This document shows, piece by piece, positions 38,323 to 46,117 of a stretch of 64,000 nt of DNA; positions within the stretch are counted from its first letter, which is position 1, and the number at the start of each line of letters is the position of its first letter. The translations under genes were made by a program, and so were the position numbers. The DNA comes from an uncultured Collinsella sp. (GTDB lineage: Bacteria; Actinomycetota; Coriobacteriia; Coriobacteriales; Coriobacteriaceae). A model generated the notes under the pieces. The model saw only the letters and a program-made list of their open reading frames with translations. It was not told where the DNA came from and searched no databases. The stretch spans positions 1 to 64,000 of the forward strand of contig CAADVS010000086.1 of NCBI GenBank assembly GCA_900752545.1. Direction: 5' to 3'.

Positions 38323-38452
38323 GGACCTGGCCGGGCGAGGCGGGTAAGTTTTTCGTAGATTCCGCACGAGCCGGAAAGCACTTAATGTGCTTTCCGAGCG
38401 AGCCCAGGACCTGACCGAGCGAAAAACTTACCCGCCTCGCCCGGCCAGGTCC
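38323..38452. repeat. 130-bp nested palindrome with 33-bp perfect arms
   Basis: The arms 38323-38355 and 38420-38452 are perfect inverted repeats of 33 nt, beginning GGACCTGGCCGGGCGAGG. The 64-nt interior holds a second hairpin, CGGAAAGCAC-TTAAT-GTGCTTTCCG at 38372-38396. There is no U-tract. It occupies the gap between the convergent polA and HAD genes. It is too long for an ordinary terminator and resembles a MITE-like or structured-RNA element. Confidence 0.9.
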
Positions 38453-38463
38453 GACGAGCCACG

Positions 38464-39291
38464 TTAACGAGCCGCCAAGATGGCGTCGATGAGCGTCAGT
38501 ACGCCCCCGTCGTTGTTGCTCGGAATGCGCCACTTGGCGTGCGCGTTCATGTGCTCCTCGGCATTGTCTACGATAAAGCTGTGACCGACGCGCTCCAGCA
38601 TGGGGATGTCGTTGTACGTATCGCCCACGGCGGCGGCGTCGGCGATATCGATGCCCAGGTGTTCGCACAGGTGCGCGACGCCGGCGCCCTTGTCGACACC
38701 CAGGTTCATAAAGTCGATCCACTCGCGGCCGGCATTGGTGACGTAAAGCTTGTCCGAGAACTCGGGGCTATAGGTCTCGCGGAACGCGGGCTCGGCATCG
38801 TAGCCAGGGAAGAAGATTGAGATCTTGTTGGACTCGAAATCAATGTCCTCAAAGCTGTCGACGTAGTTGATTGTGTTGTAGTAGACGCTGATCTCGTCGT
38901 GGTATTGATGGTCTCGGGCAAGCACGTAGAACTCGTCGAAGCAGCATAGGACGGGGACAGCGCGAGGATCCTCCGAGGCACGGCTCAAGACCTGCTGATA
39001 CAGCTCCACGTCAATATTGCTCTTATAGATATAGCTGCCGCGATAGATCACGCACGCTCCGTTGTCGGGACAAAAGGCGAGGCGGTTCTTGATGCCCTCG
39101 AACATCTCCTCGAGCTTGGGGGCGGGACGTCCGCTGGCGGGGCAGAATACGATGCCGGCGTCGGCGAGCTTGTCCAGGCGCTCATCAAGACCCTGGGGCA
39201 GCACGCGCTCGTCGGTCAGCAGCGTCTTGTCCATGTCGACGGCGAGAATCTTAATGTTTCCGATATTGGCGTCCGATTCGTAAGTTTGCAT
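38464..39291 (-). CDS. Cof-type HAD-IIB phosphatase
   Basis: 275 aa. HAD motif I is VDMDKTLLTD (nucleophile Asp and acid/base Asp), motif II is CPASGRP, and motif IV is AVGDTYNDIPML. A C2B cap lies between motifs II and III. Such enzymes dephosphorylate sugar phosphates or cofactor intermediates; the substrate is unknown. The ATG at 39291 has AAAGG 10 nt upstream. Confidence 0.88.
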   Translation of the reverse strand: MQTYESDANIGNIKILAVDMDKTLLTDERVLPQGLDERLDKLADAGIVFCPASGRPAPKLEEMFEGIKNRLAFCPDNGACVIYRGSYIYKSNIDVELYQQVLSRASEDPRAVPVLCCFDEFYVLARDHQYHDEISVYYNTINYVDSFEDIDFESNKISIFFPGYDAEPAFRETYSPEFSDKLYVTNAGREWIDFMNLGVDKGAGVAHLCEHLGIDIADAAAVGDTYNDIPMLERVGHSFIVDNAEEHMNAHAKWRIPSNNDGGVLTLIDAILAAR

Positions 39292-39434
39292 AAAAGCGAG
39301 CCTTTCGTTTCGAGATTGTTTCAGACGTTATAACCATCAATTCGTAGTCGGGCGTATTTTCGCAGGAACGGAGCGTATTTGCACCACGCTTCACAAAGTA
39401 ATGAAAAAACTTTTCAGAAATTTGAATTTGTCGC

Positions 39435-39462
39435 TTGTGCTGCGGGCACTTTAGCGTAATAT
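39435..39462 (+). promoter_or_regulatory. Candidate promoter of the argG leader
   Basis: TTGTGC (39435-39440) and TAATAT (39457-39462) are separated by 16 nt. A transcript starting near 39469 would carry the Arg-rich leader ORF at about 100 nt and argG at about 375 nt. The gap 39292-39845 (554 bp) otherwise holds no gene. Confidence 0.5.
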
Positions 39463-39565
39463 AGCGACCATCGAAAACGGAGACGGAAAAACAACCGCTT
39501 ACCGAGGAAAAGGTACCGTTTACGATATTAGAATTGCGCCCGGCGATAGGTGAAAGGAGAGGCAG

Positions 39566-39640
39566 ATGCAGTTCGTAAAGATCATCACCACTGCAGACAA
39601 TGCCATCCGACGCCAGCGCGCAATTTCCCGACGACGATAA
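39566..39640 (+). CDS. Arginine-rich leader peptide upstream of argG
   Basis: 24 codons from ATG 39566 to TAA at 39640, preceded by a strong SD, GAAAGGAGAGGCAG. Six of 24 residues are Arg: R15, R16, R18 and R22-R24, and the last three before the stop are all CGA. None of the 12 Arg codons in argG is CGA (all CGC or CGT). This is the pattern of an amino-acid-sensing leader ORF. After it, CTCTGT (39648-39653) can pair with ACAGAG (39676-39681), giving a hairpin followed by TCATTTT. I infer arginine-responsive attenuation of argG; this is not proven. Confidence 0.6.
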   Translation: MQFVKIITTADNAIRRQRAISRRR

Positions 39641-39845
39641 CAATCGTCTCTGTCCGCATGGGGCGAATTGCCTCAACAGAGTCATTTTGAGGTCGTTGGG
39701 TTTTAGCACGACATTGCTGCATGTTTCTAGGGCATGTATGTGCTGATTTTTGCTATTTAACCTGATATTGCACGGTATATGACCTTGAAATGACTTGCAA
39801 CTGACCGATGTTCTAACTAGCTACCAAGGGCGAAAGGAAACAGCC

Positions 39846-41072
39846 ATGAGCAAGGAAAAAGTCGTTCTCGCATATTCCGGTGGTCTTGATACATCCGTAT
39901 GTGTCAAGTGGCTCCAGGACGAGAAGAATCTCGATGTCGTTTGTGTCTGCGGCAACGTGGGCCAGGAAGAGACCGGACTGGATGCCAAGAAGCAGAAGGC
40001 GCTCGACCTGGGCGTTCTCGATTGCCAGGTGCTCGACCTGCGCGACGAGTTCTCTGATGAGTTCCTGACTAAGGCCATCGCCGCAAACTCCATGTACGAG
40101 AACAAGTATCCGCTGCTCTCCGCCCTGTCTCGCCCGCTGCTTGCCAAGAAGCTTGTTGAGGTCGCCCACGAGTTTGGCGCGACCTACGTCGCCCACGGCT
40201 GCACCGGCAAGGGTAACGACCAGGTCCGTTTTGAGGCCGCCGTCAAGGCCCTCGACCCCGAGCTCAAGGTTATCGCCCCGGTTCGCGAGTGGGACCTGAA
40301 GTGCCGTCCCGACGAGGTCGCCTATGCCCACGCCCACAACGTGCCGGTTCCCGAGGGTGCCAACGACAACCCCTACTCTATCGACGACAACCTGTGGGGT
40401 CGTGCCATTGAGTGCGGTCACCTGGAGGATCCCTGGAACGAGCCGCTCGACGACGCTTGGGTTATGACCAAGAACCCCGAGGACACGCCGGATACCCCGA
40501 CCTACACCGAGATTGAGTTTGAGGCCGGCAAGCCCGTCGCCGTCGACGGCAAGAAGATGAAACTCTCCGAGATCGTCATCGCCCTCAACAAGATCTCCGG
40601 CGACAATGGCTTTGGCCGTCTCGATCTGGTCGAGGATCGCCTGGTGGGCCTTAAGAGCCGCGAGTGCTACGAGGTTCCCGGCGCCCTGACGCTCATCACC
40701 GCCCACAAGGCGCTCGAGGACATCTGCGTCGAGGGCGACCTGCTCAAGACCAAGATCAAGCTCGAGCAGGATTGGGCCACCGCCGTGTACAGCGGCCAGT
40801 GGTACAGCCCGCTCAAAAACGCGCTCGATGCCTTTATGGCCGATACCCAGAAGTTCGTGACCGGCACTGTCCGTCTGAAGTTCTTTAAGGGCAACTGCCA
40901 TGTCGTCGGCCGCAAGAGCCCGTTTAGCCTGTATGACTACGGTCTGGCTACCTACGACCGCGACACTACGTTTGACGAGAAGGCCAGCGCCGGCTTTATC
41001 GAGATCGATACGCTGTCACTCAAGACGTGGGCAAAGGTCCAGGGCCCCAGCTCTGCTGCCGCCCAGGCCTAG
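39846..41072 (+). CDS. argG: Argininosuccinate synthase
   Basis: 408 aa from ATG 39846, with GAAAGGAAACAGCC upstream. The N-type ATP pyrophosphatase P-loop AYSGGLDTS lies near residue 9, and YVAHGCTGKGNDQVRFE is the citrulline/aspartate-binding region. It condenses citrulline and aspartate with ATP to argininosuccinate. argH follows after about 520 bp with a small ORF between. Regulation is probably through the upstream Arg-rich leader. Confidence 0.97.
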   Translation: MSKEKVVLAYSGGLDTSVCVKWLQDEKNLDVVCVCGNVGQEETGLDAKKQKALDLGVLDCQVLDLRDEFSDEFLTKAIAANSMYENKYPLLSALSRPLLAKKLVEVAHEFGATYVAHGCTGKGNDQVRFEAAVKALDPELKVIAPVREWDLKCRPDEVAYAHAHNVPVPEGANDNPYSIDDNLWGRAIECGHLEDPWNEPLDDAWVMTKNPEDTPDTPTYTEIEFEAGKPVAVDGKKMKLSEIVIALNKISGDNGFGRLDLVEDRLVGLKSRECYEVPGALTLITAHKALEDICVEGDLLKTKIKLEQDWATAVYSGQWYSPLKNALDAFMADTQKFVTGTVRLKFFKGNCHVVGRKSPFSLYDYGLATYDRDTTFDEKASAGFIEIDTLSLKTWAKVQGPSSAAAQA

Positions 41073-41225
41073 CGCCTCCTTCCCTTGGTATCCGCGCGGC
41101 CCATCCGCGTGATACATAACGGGCGCACGGGGTCCCTACCTTTCGTTATGCTTGCTGACACTTCTTAACATCGGTGGCCCCTACGTTCCGCCCGCATATA
41201 TGATGCCGCGACTGTGGCTGAGTCC

Positions 41226-41255
41226 GAGCCCCGCCGGGGTTGTCCGGCGGGGCTC
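41226..41255 (+). promoter_or_regulatory. Strong hairpin between argG and argH
   Basis: Perfect 12-bp GC-rich stem (GAGCCCCGCCGG and its complement) with loop GGTTGT. The 3' flank CATCTATCAATTT is not a clear U-tract. It may partially terminate argG transcripts or structure the leader of the following small ORF. Nothing else is evident between 41073 and 41225. Confidence 0.6.
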
Positions 41256-41305
41256 CATCTATCAATTTGGCGGCTCTGCGCCTATATATATGAGGAGTAT
41301 CCATT

Positions 41306-41476
41306 ATGTTCAATGCTATCGCGCATGCTTTACTTGCCCTCGCGCCCGAGTTCGATGCTGCAAGGGTCGAGGACGTCCCTATGAGCCTGAAGGCCTGGAT
41401 CGATGGTTCGCAGGGCAACATCCGGAGGGAGACGTTGGGCGCCAAGTGCATGGCGCGTCACTTCTTTGCAAATTAG
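41306..41476 (+). CDS. Small 56-aa ORF between argG and argH
   Basis: Starts at ATG 41306 with GAGGAG 7 nt upstream and ends at TAG 41476. The N-terminus FNAIAHALLALAPEFDAARV is helix-like; no membrane segment or known motif is present, and I do not recognise it. It has normal codon use and a good SD, so translation is plausible. It could be a small protein or a leader ORF for argH, whose start is 119 bp downstream. Confidence 0.5.
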   Translation: MFNAIAHALLALAPEFDAARVEDVPMSLKAWIDGSQGNIRRETLGAKCMARHFFAN

Positions 41477-41594
41477 CTACATGGCTCCGCACACGGTGGG
41501 GAATGTGTAAAACTAGCGGTTGAAAAATCGCTTTAGCGATATGGCGCATTGCTTTGGGCGCTTGTTTTGGTATTTGGAGAAAGGGGACGGTCCC

Positions 41595-43025
41595 ATGGCT
41601 CTTTGGGGCGGTCGTTTTGAGGCAGGCGTGGCCGAGGTCACGCAGGAGTTTGGCGCGTCGCTGCCGGCCGACAAACATCTCTATAAGCAGGATATCGCAG
41701 GCTCTAAGGCGCATGCCAAAATGCTGGCGGCCCAGGGCATCATCAGTGCCGAGGACGAGCAGGCGATTGCCAAGGGCCTGACCGGAATCGAACAGGATAT
41801 CGATGCCGGCAACTTCACCTTCGACATCAACGACGAAGACATTCATATGTCCATCGAGAGCGAGCTGACGCGTCGCATCGGCGAGGCCGGTAAGCGCTTG
41901 CATACCGGACGTTCGCGCAACGACCAGGTGGCGACCGACACGCGCCTGGGCGTCAAGGCGCTGGCCAAGGAGCTCATGGAGGCCAATCTTGAGCTGCGCC
42001 ATGTGCTGGTGGATGCGGCTAAGAAGTACGACAAGGTGATTCTGCCGGGTTACACGCATATGCAGCACGCTCAGCCCGTGCTGCTCTCGCATCATCTGCT
42101 GGCGTATTCCTGGATGTTCGCGCGCGACTTTACACGCTTGAAGGCCGCCTTTGATGCCGCCGACAACTGCCCGCTGGGTGCTGCCGCGCTTGCCGGTACG
42201 AGCTATCCGCTCGATCGCCAGATGACGGCTGCCGAACTTGGCTTTGCGGGCGTGATTCCTAACTCACTCGATGCTGTTTCCGACCGTGATTTCCTGCTCG
42301 ATCTGCATTACGCTGGCTCCGTCATGGCCATGCACCTGTCGCGTCTTTCCGAGGAGATCGTGCTGTGGTCGAGCTCCGAATTTGGCTTTATCACGCTTTC
42401 CGACTCCTACTCTACTGGCTCGTCCATCATGCCGCAGAAGAAGAATCCCGACTTTGCCGAGCTTATTCGCGGCAAGAGCGGCCGTGTCTATGGCAACCTG
42501 GTGCAGCTGCTCGTGACCATGAAGGGCCTGCCGCTTGCTTATAACAAGGACTTGCAGGAGGACAAGGAGGGCGCGCTCGATACCGCCCATACGCTCATGC
42601 AGTGCCTGTCGGTTATGGCCGGAATGATTTCGACTTGGACCGTCAACGAGGATGCCATGGCGCGCGAGTGCGGCGTGGGGCACCTTGCCGCTACCGATGT
42701 TGCCGATTACCTGGCCAAGCGTGGCCTGCCGTTCCGCGAGGCACATGCCGTGGTGGGGCATCTGGTTCTGATGTGTGAGAAGCGCGGCTGCAATCTTGAG
42801 GACCTGCCGTTTGAGGTGTTCCAGGAGGCAAGCCCGCTCTTTGAGCACGACATTACCGAGGCGCTCGACATCCCGTCGATTGTCGCCGCGCGCACGACCG
42901 AGGGCGGCACCGCCCCTGCCGCCGTTGCCGTGCAGCTGCAGCGTGCCGAGGCGCAGCTCGTGGTCGACGAAGGTGTGTTTGGATCGCTAACCAAGGTCGT
43001 CGAGATGGGTCACGGGGCAAAGTAG
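41595..43025 (+). CDS. argH: Argininosuccinate lyase
   Basis: 476 aa from ATG 41595. The fumarase/aspartase superfamily signature SSIMPQKKNPD is present, with HTGRSRNDQVATD and the TYTHMQHAQP-like motif GYTHMQHAQP. It cleaves argininosuccinate to arginine and fumarate. The SD region AAGGGGACGGTCCC is itself a short palindrome (GGGAC-G-GTCCC, 41584-41594) directly abutting the ATG. Longer upstream starts, for example 41520, lack an SD. Confidence 0.96.
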   Translation: MALWGGRFEAGVAEVTQEFGASLPADKHLYKQDIAGSKAHAKMLAAQGIISAEDEQAIAKGLTGIEQDIDAGNFTFDINDEDIHMSIESELTRRIGEAGKRLHTGRSRNDQVATDTRLGVKALAKELMEANLELRHVLVDAAKKYDKVILPGYTHMQHAQPVLLSHHLLAYSWMFARDFTRLKAAFDAADNCPLGAAALAGTSYPLDRQMTAAELGFAGVIPNSLDAVSDRDFLLDLHYAGSVMAMHLSRLSEEIVLWSSSEFGFITLSDSYSTGSSIMPQKKNPDFAELIRGKSGRVYGNLVQLLVTMKGLPLAYNKDLQEDKEGALDTAHTLMQCLSVMAGMISTWTVNEDAMARECGVGHLAATDVADYLAKRGLPFREAHAVVGHLVLMCEKRGCNLEDLPFEVFQEASPLFEHDITEALDIPSIVAARTTEGGTAPAAVAVQLQRAEAQLVVDEGVFGSLTKVVEMGHGAK

Positions 43026-43075
43026 AGGTTTGGCTGAAGACGTATTGTCCATTTATTGATAAATCGTTTTCGCTT

Positions 43076-43109
43076 TACGGGCGCCTGCTGATGTGGGAGC
43101 CCGTATTTT
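43076..43109 (+). terminator. Terminator after argH
   Basis: TACGGGC (43076-43082) pairs with GCCCGTA (43099-43105), then TTTT. The loop is 16 nt with partial CC/GG pairing. Confidence 0.65.
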
Positions 43110-43316
43110 GTTGCTATGGGGGAGGGGCTTGTCGAGAACTTCTGTAGGACCTTTGGGCAGGTTGTGAAGGGGATACGTTCGCGGGCGGCAACCGACCGCC
43201 TGCTCTGTTCGGCGCGGTTGATGGGCGGTCGGATGGTACTCTAATCGGGCTTCGAAACAGAAGTGACACATATGGAGCGCTTTAATAAATTGCAACGTTT
43301 CAATAAACAGCTTTTT
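43110..43316. other. Intergenic stretch between argH and ndk
   Basis: No ORF with an SD is visible. The only structure is an inverted repeat CCGACCGCC (43192-43200) and GGCGGTCGG (43224-43232), flanked by further GC-rich complementary patches. The section after 43260 is AT-rich and leads into the ndk promoter. Confidence 0.5.
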
Positions 43317-43345
43317 GTTTAACTGCAGCTAAAACTCTGTTACGA
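43317..43345 (+). promoter_or_regulatory. Candidate ndk promoter
   Basis: TTTAAC (43317-43322), 17-nt spacer, TACGAT (43340-43345) with an extended TG one base upstream. Confidence 0.5.
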
Positions 43346-43410
43346 TGCAGTCCAGGCGGGTGCCGGAATGGGACTTGGGCACGCGCGAACCTACTTGAAA
43401 GGCTACTTTT

Positions 43411-43815
43411 ATGGCTATCGAGAAGACCTTCATCATGATTAAGCCCGACGCCGTGCGCGACCGCAAGATCGGCGAGATCGTTGCTCGCATTGAGCGCAGC
43501 GGCCTTGTCATCGAGCGCATGGAGATGACCACGCTCGAGCGCGCTACCGTCGAGGAGCACTACGCCCATCTGGCCGACAAGCCCTTCTTTGGCGGTCTCT
43601 GCGACTTTATGACGAGCGGTCCGGTCGTCAAGATGGTCGTTTCCGGTCTCTCCGCTGTTGCTAAGATGCGCACCCTCATGGGCGCTACTAATCCGCTTGA
43701 CGCTGCTCCTGGTACCATCCGCGGCGACTTTGCCGTCGATGTCAACGCCAACGTGATCCACGGCTCCGACTGCCTGGAGAACGCCGAGATTGAGATCAAG
43801 CGCTTCTTTGGCTAA
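43411..43815 (+). CDS. ndk: Nucleoside diphosphate kinase
   Basis: 134 aa, usual length. The N-terminal KTFIMIKPDAVRD and the active-site segment NVIHGSDCLENAEIEI, with the phosphorylated His, are intact. It equilibrates NTP and NDP pools. It stands alone between terminators, with GAAAGG upstream of the ATG. Confidence 0.97.
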   Translation: MAIEKTFIMIKPDAVRDRKIGEIVARIERSGLVIERMEMTTLERATVEEHYAHLADKPFFGGLCDFMTSGPVVKMVVSGLSAVAKMRTLMGATNPLDAAPGTIRGDFAVDVNANVIHGSDCLENAEIEIKRFFG

Positions 43816-43853
43816 ACCAGCTTTGACTCCTTAAAGCTGTTAGCGTGTGGCTT

Positions 43854-43887
43854 GGGCGCCGCGGAACTCCATCCGCGGCGCCCTTTT
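43854..43887 (+). terminator. Intrinsic terminator after ndk
   Basis: Perfect 11-bp stem GGGCGCCGCGG/CCGCGGCGCCC with an 8-nt loop, followed by TTTTATT. Confidence 0.9.
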
Positions 43888-43904
43888 ATTCCAAAATCTA
43901 TGAA

Positions 43905-43939
43905 GGGGCCCGCTCGGTCATGAGTTCCGAGCGGGCCCC
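43905..43939 (-). terminator. Terminator after rpiB
   Basis: Perfect 13-bp stem (GGGGCCCGCTCGG and its complement) with a 9-nt loop. On the minus strand it is followed by TTCATAGATTTT. It lies back to back with the ndk terminator. Confidence 0.75.
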
Positions 43940-43966
43940 TGCTGTTAGCTTGTGGCACTGAGTGGT

Positions 43967-44434
43967 TTAGGCCTCGTCGACGACCTTGAGGCCGCGCGTG
44001 TGATCGATCTCGTTGAGGAGGTTAACGCGACGCTCGTGACGGCCGCCCTCAAACTCGGCGTCGAGCCACTCGTCGACGATCATCTTAGCGAGCTCGGAGC
44101 CCACGACACGGGCACCAAAGGCGAGCACGTTGGTGTTGTTGTGCATGCGGGAGAGCTTGGCGCTGAAGGGCTCGGAGCACACGACGGCGCGTACGCCCTC
44201 GACCTTGTTGGCAGCCAGGCTAATCCCGACACCGGTGCCACAGATGAGGATGCCCAGGTCGACGTCGCCGTTGGCAACGGCCTTACCCACCTTGTAGCCG
44301 GCGATGGGGTAGTCAAAGCTCTCGGAGGTGTCGGTGCCAAAGTTCACGACCTCGCAGCCGCGCTCCTTCAGGTGCTCGGAGATGATGTTCTTGAGCTCGA
44401 CGGCGGCGTGGTCGTTGCCGATACCAATCTTCAT
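43967..44434 (-). CDS. rpiB: Ribose-5-phosphate isomerase B
   Basis: 155 aa. GIGNDHAAVELK at the N-terminus, the catalytic Cys in ICGTGVGISLAANK and HNNTNVLAFGARV are RpiB/LacAB hallmarks. It interconverts ribose 5-phosphate and ribulose 5-phosphate. It is divergent from the cyuA gene across 271 bp; that gap is AT-rich and holds no convincing ORF. Confidence 0.93.
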   Translation of the reverse strand: MKIGIGNDHAAVELKNIISEHLKERGCEVVNFGTDTSESFDYPIAGYKVGKAVANGDVDLGILICGTGVGISLAANKVEGVRAVVCSEPFSAKLSRMHNNTNVLAFGARVVGSELAKMIVDEWLDAEFEGGRHERRVNLLNEIDHTRGLKVVDEA

Positions 44435-44705
44435 GAGTGGTTCCTCTCTGGTCTGTGCGGCGCAAATGCTAAAGGTTTTACCGCGTTCGACTGCATGATA
44501 GCGCGACTTTTGCGTAAACGCTCGGGCGTTTTTTGGTCAAACGCTTTAGCATGCAACAAGACCGGCTTCTCATGAATGAATGCTGTCAGTTTGTGCTTGA
44601 GCGCCGTCCGCCGGAACCATGGTTGCAGTTTTTGATGCATTGTTATCAAATAAAGGAGCTAACTATTTTTGAGAGCCAAGCCCGTTATGCAAGCAGGAGA
44701 TACCT

Positions 44706-46025
44706 ATGCCTACCGATTCCCTTCGTGATGCCGCGTTTTGCGATGTTTTGAACCGCGAGCTTGTCTGTGCACTCGGCTGCACCGAGCCCATTGCCGTTGC
44801 CTATGCAGCAGCGCTGGCGAGCCAGACGCTCGGTTACGAGCCCGATCATATGGATGTTGCCTGCTCGGGCAACATCATCAAGAACGTTAAGAGCGTGACC
44901 GTGCCCAACTCGGGCGGTATGCACGGTATTGAAGCCGCGGCCGTGCTGGGTGCCGTGGGCGGCGACGCCAAAAGCGCGCTCGAGGTGCTCGAGAGCGTTA
45001 ACGATGAAGACCGTGCTCGCGTGGCCGAGCTCCTCGCCGACGCCGACTACTGCGATGTATCGCTTGTCGAGGGTGTGCCCAACCTCTACATCAAGGTGAC
45101 TGCCACGGCCGGGGGCCATACCGCGGTCGTCGAGATTACCGACCACCACACCAATGTCACGTGCCATACCCTCGACGGTATTCCGGTGTGCGGCAAGTCG
45201 GCGGGGGAGTGTGCCGCCTGCGCCGAGCGCGTCGTGGCCGAGCGGGCGGCAGATAACGCCGACACGCCCATGTCGATCGAGACCATCATCGACTTTATCG
45301 AGGACGGTGACATTGAGGACGCCCGTGCTGCCGTTGAGCGTCAGATTGAGCTGAATGGCGCAATCAGTGCCGAGGGCCTTGCGCACGCTTGGGGCGCCGA
45401 GGTGGGTCGTACGCTGCTGGGTGCTCGTGCCGATGACGTCGCCTGCCGTGCCCGTGCCCGTGCGGCCGCCGGGTCCGACGCCCGCATGAACGGCTGCGCG
45501 CTGCCGGTCGCCATTGTGTGCGGCTCGGGCAATCAGGGCATTACCTGCGCATTGCCCGTCATGGAGTATGCCGAGTACCTGCGTTGCGACCACGAGCGCC
45601 TGGTGCGCGCCGTGATGCTGTCCGATCTTATCGCCGTGCATATCAAGAGCTATATAGGTGCGCTCTCGGCGTTTTGCGGTGCTATTTGCGCCGCGTGCGG
45701 CGCCGGCGCCGCGATTACCTGGCTGTGCGGTGGCACGCGCGAGCAGATTGGCGCGACGGTCTCGAACACGCTCGGTAACGTGGGCGGCATCGTGTGCGAC
45801 GGCGCCAAAGCGAGCTGTGCCGCCAAGATCTCGGCTGCCGTCGATGCGGCGATTCTGGGCCATGATATGGCCATGCAGGGTCGCGGCTTCCGCGCCGGCG
45901 AGGGCCTGATCCAAGATACCGTTGAGCAGACAATCGCCAGTATGGGCTACGTAGGCCGCGTAGGCATGAAGGACACCGACGTCGAGATCCTCAACATCAT
46001 GATCGGCAAAACCCAGGTCTGCTAG
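44706..46025 (+). CDS. cyuA: L-cysteine desulfidase family protein (CyuA/YhaM)
   Basis: 439 aa, matching the family. The sequence ALGCTEPIAVAYAAA, CSGNIIKNVKSV, CGSGNQGITCALPV and NTLGNVGGIVCDGAK are family signatures with the cysteines that hold a [4Fe-4S] cluster. The enzyme breaks cysteine into pyruvate, ammonia and sulfide, and is active in anaerobes. Older annotations call it a serine dehydratase alpha-like protein. No cyuP transporter or cyuR is adjacent. AGGAGATACCT precedes the ATG. Confidence 0.87.
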   Translation: MPTDSLRDAAFCDVLNRELVCALGCTEPIAVAYAAALASQTLGYEPDHMDVACSGNIIKNVKSVTVPNSGGMHGIEAAAVLGAVGGDAKSALEVLESVNDEDRARVAELLADADYCDVSLVEGVPNLYIKVTATAGGHTAVVEITDHHTNVTCHTLDGIPVCGKSAGECAACAERVVAERAADNADTPMSIETIIDFIEDGDIEDARAAVERQIELNGAISAEGLAHAWGAEVGRTLLGARADDVACRARARAAAGSDARMNGCALPVAIVCGSGNQGITCALPVMEYAEYLRCDHERLVRAVMLSDLIAVHIKSYIGALSAFCGAICAACGAGAAITWLCGGTREQIGATVSNTLGNVGGIVCDGAKASCAAKISAAVDAAILGHDMAMQGRGFRAGEGLIQDTVEQTIASMGYVGRVGMKDTDVEILNIMIGKTQVC

Positions 46026-46031
46026 ATATTA

Positions 46032-46098
46032 AGTTGCGGTGAGATAGTTCCTAAAATTACCCGGGTGAGGGGCAAACAGGAACTATCTCACCGCAACT
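46032..46098. repeat. TTGCGGTG-family palindrome between convergent genes
   Basis: Perfect 21-bp arms 46032-46052 and 46078-46098, beginning AGTTGCGGTGAGATAG, with a 25-nt interior. It fills the gap between cyuA and the convergent HAD gene. There is no U-tract. The outer 10 nt of the arms match the palindrome at 54600-54668. Confidence 0.9.
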
Positions 46099-46117
46099 GC
46101 GCTAGATGTTCTGGCGC

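Noticed and set aside
44435..44705. 17-codon frame at about 44617 before cyuA
   Set aside because: No SD precedes its ATG and its content is unremarkable.
44706..46025. L-serine dehydratase alpha subunit as the identity of this gene
   Set aside because: Length, cysteine pattern and the ALGCTEP start match the CyuA cysteine desulfidase family better; the older name is a common misannotation.
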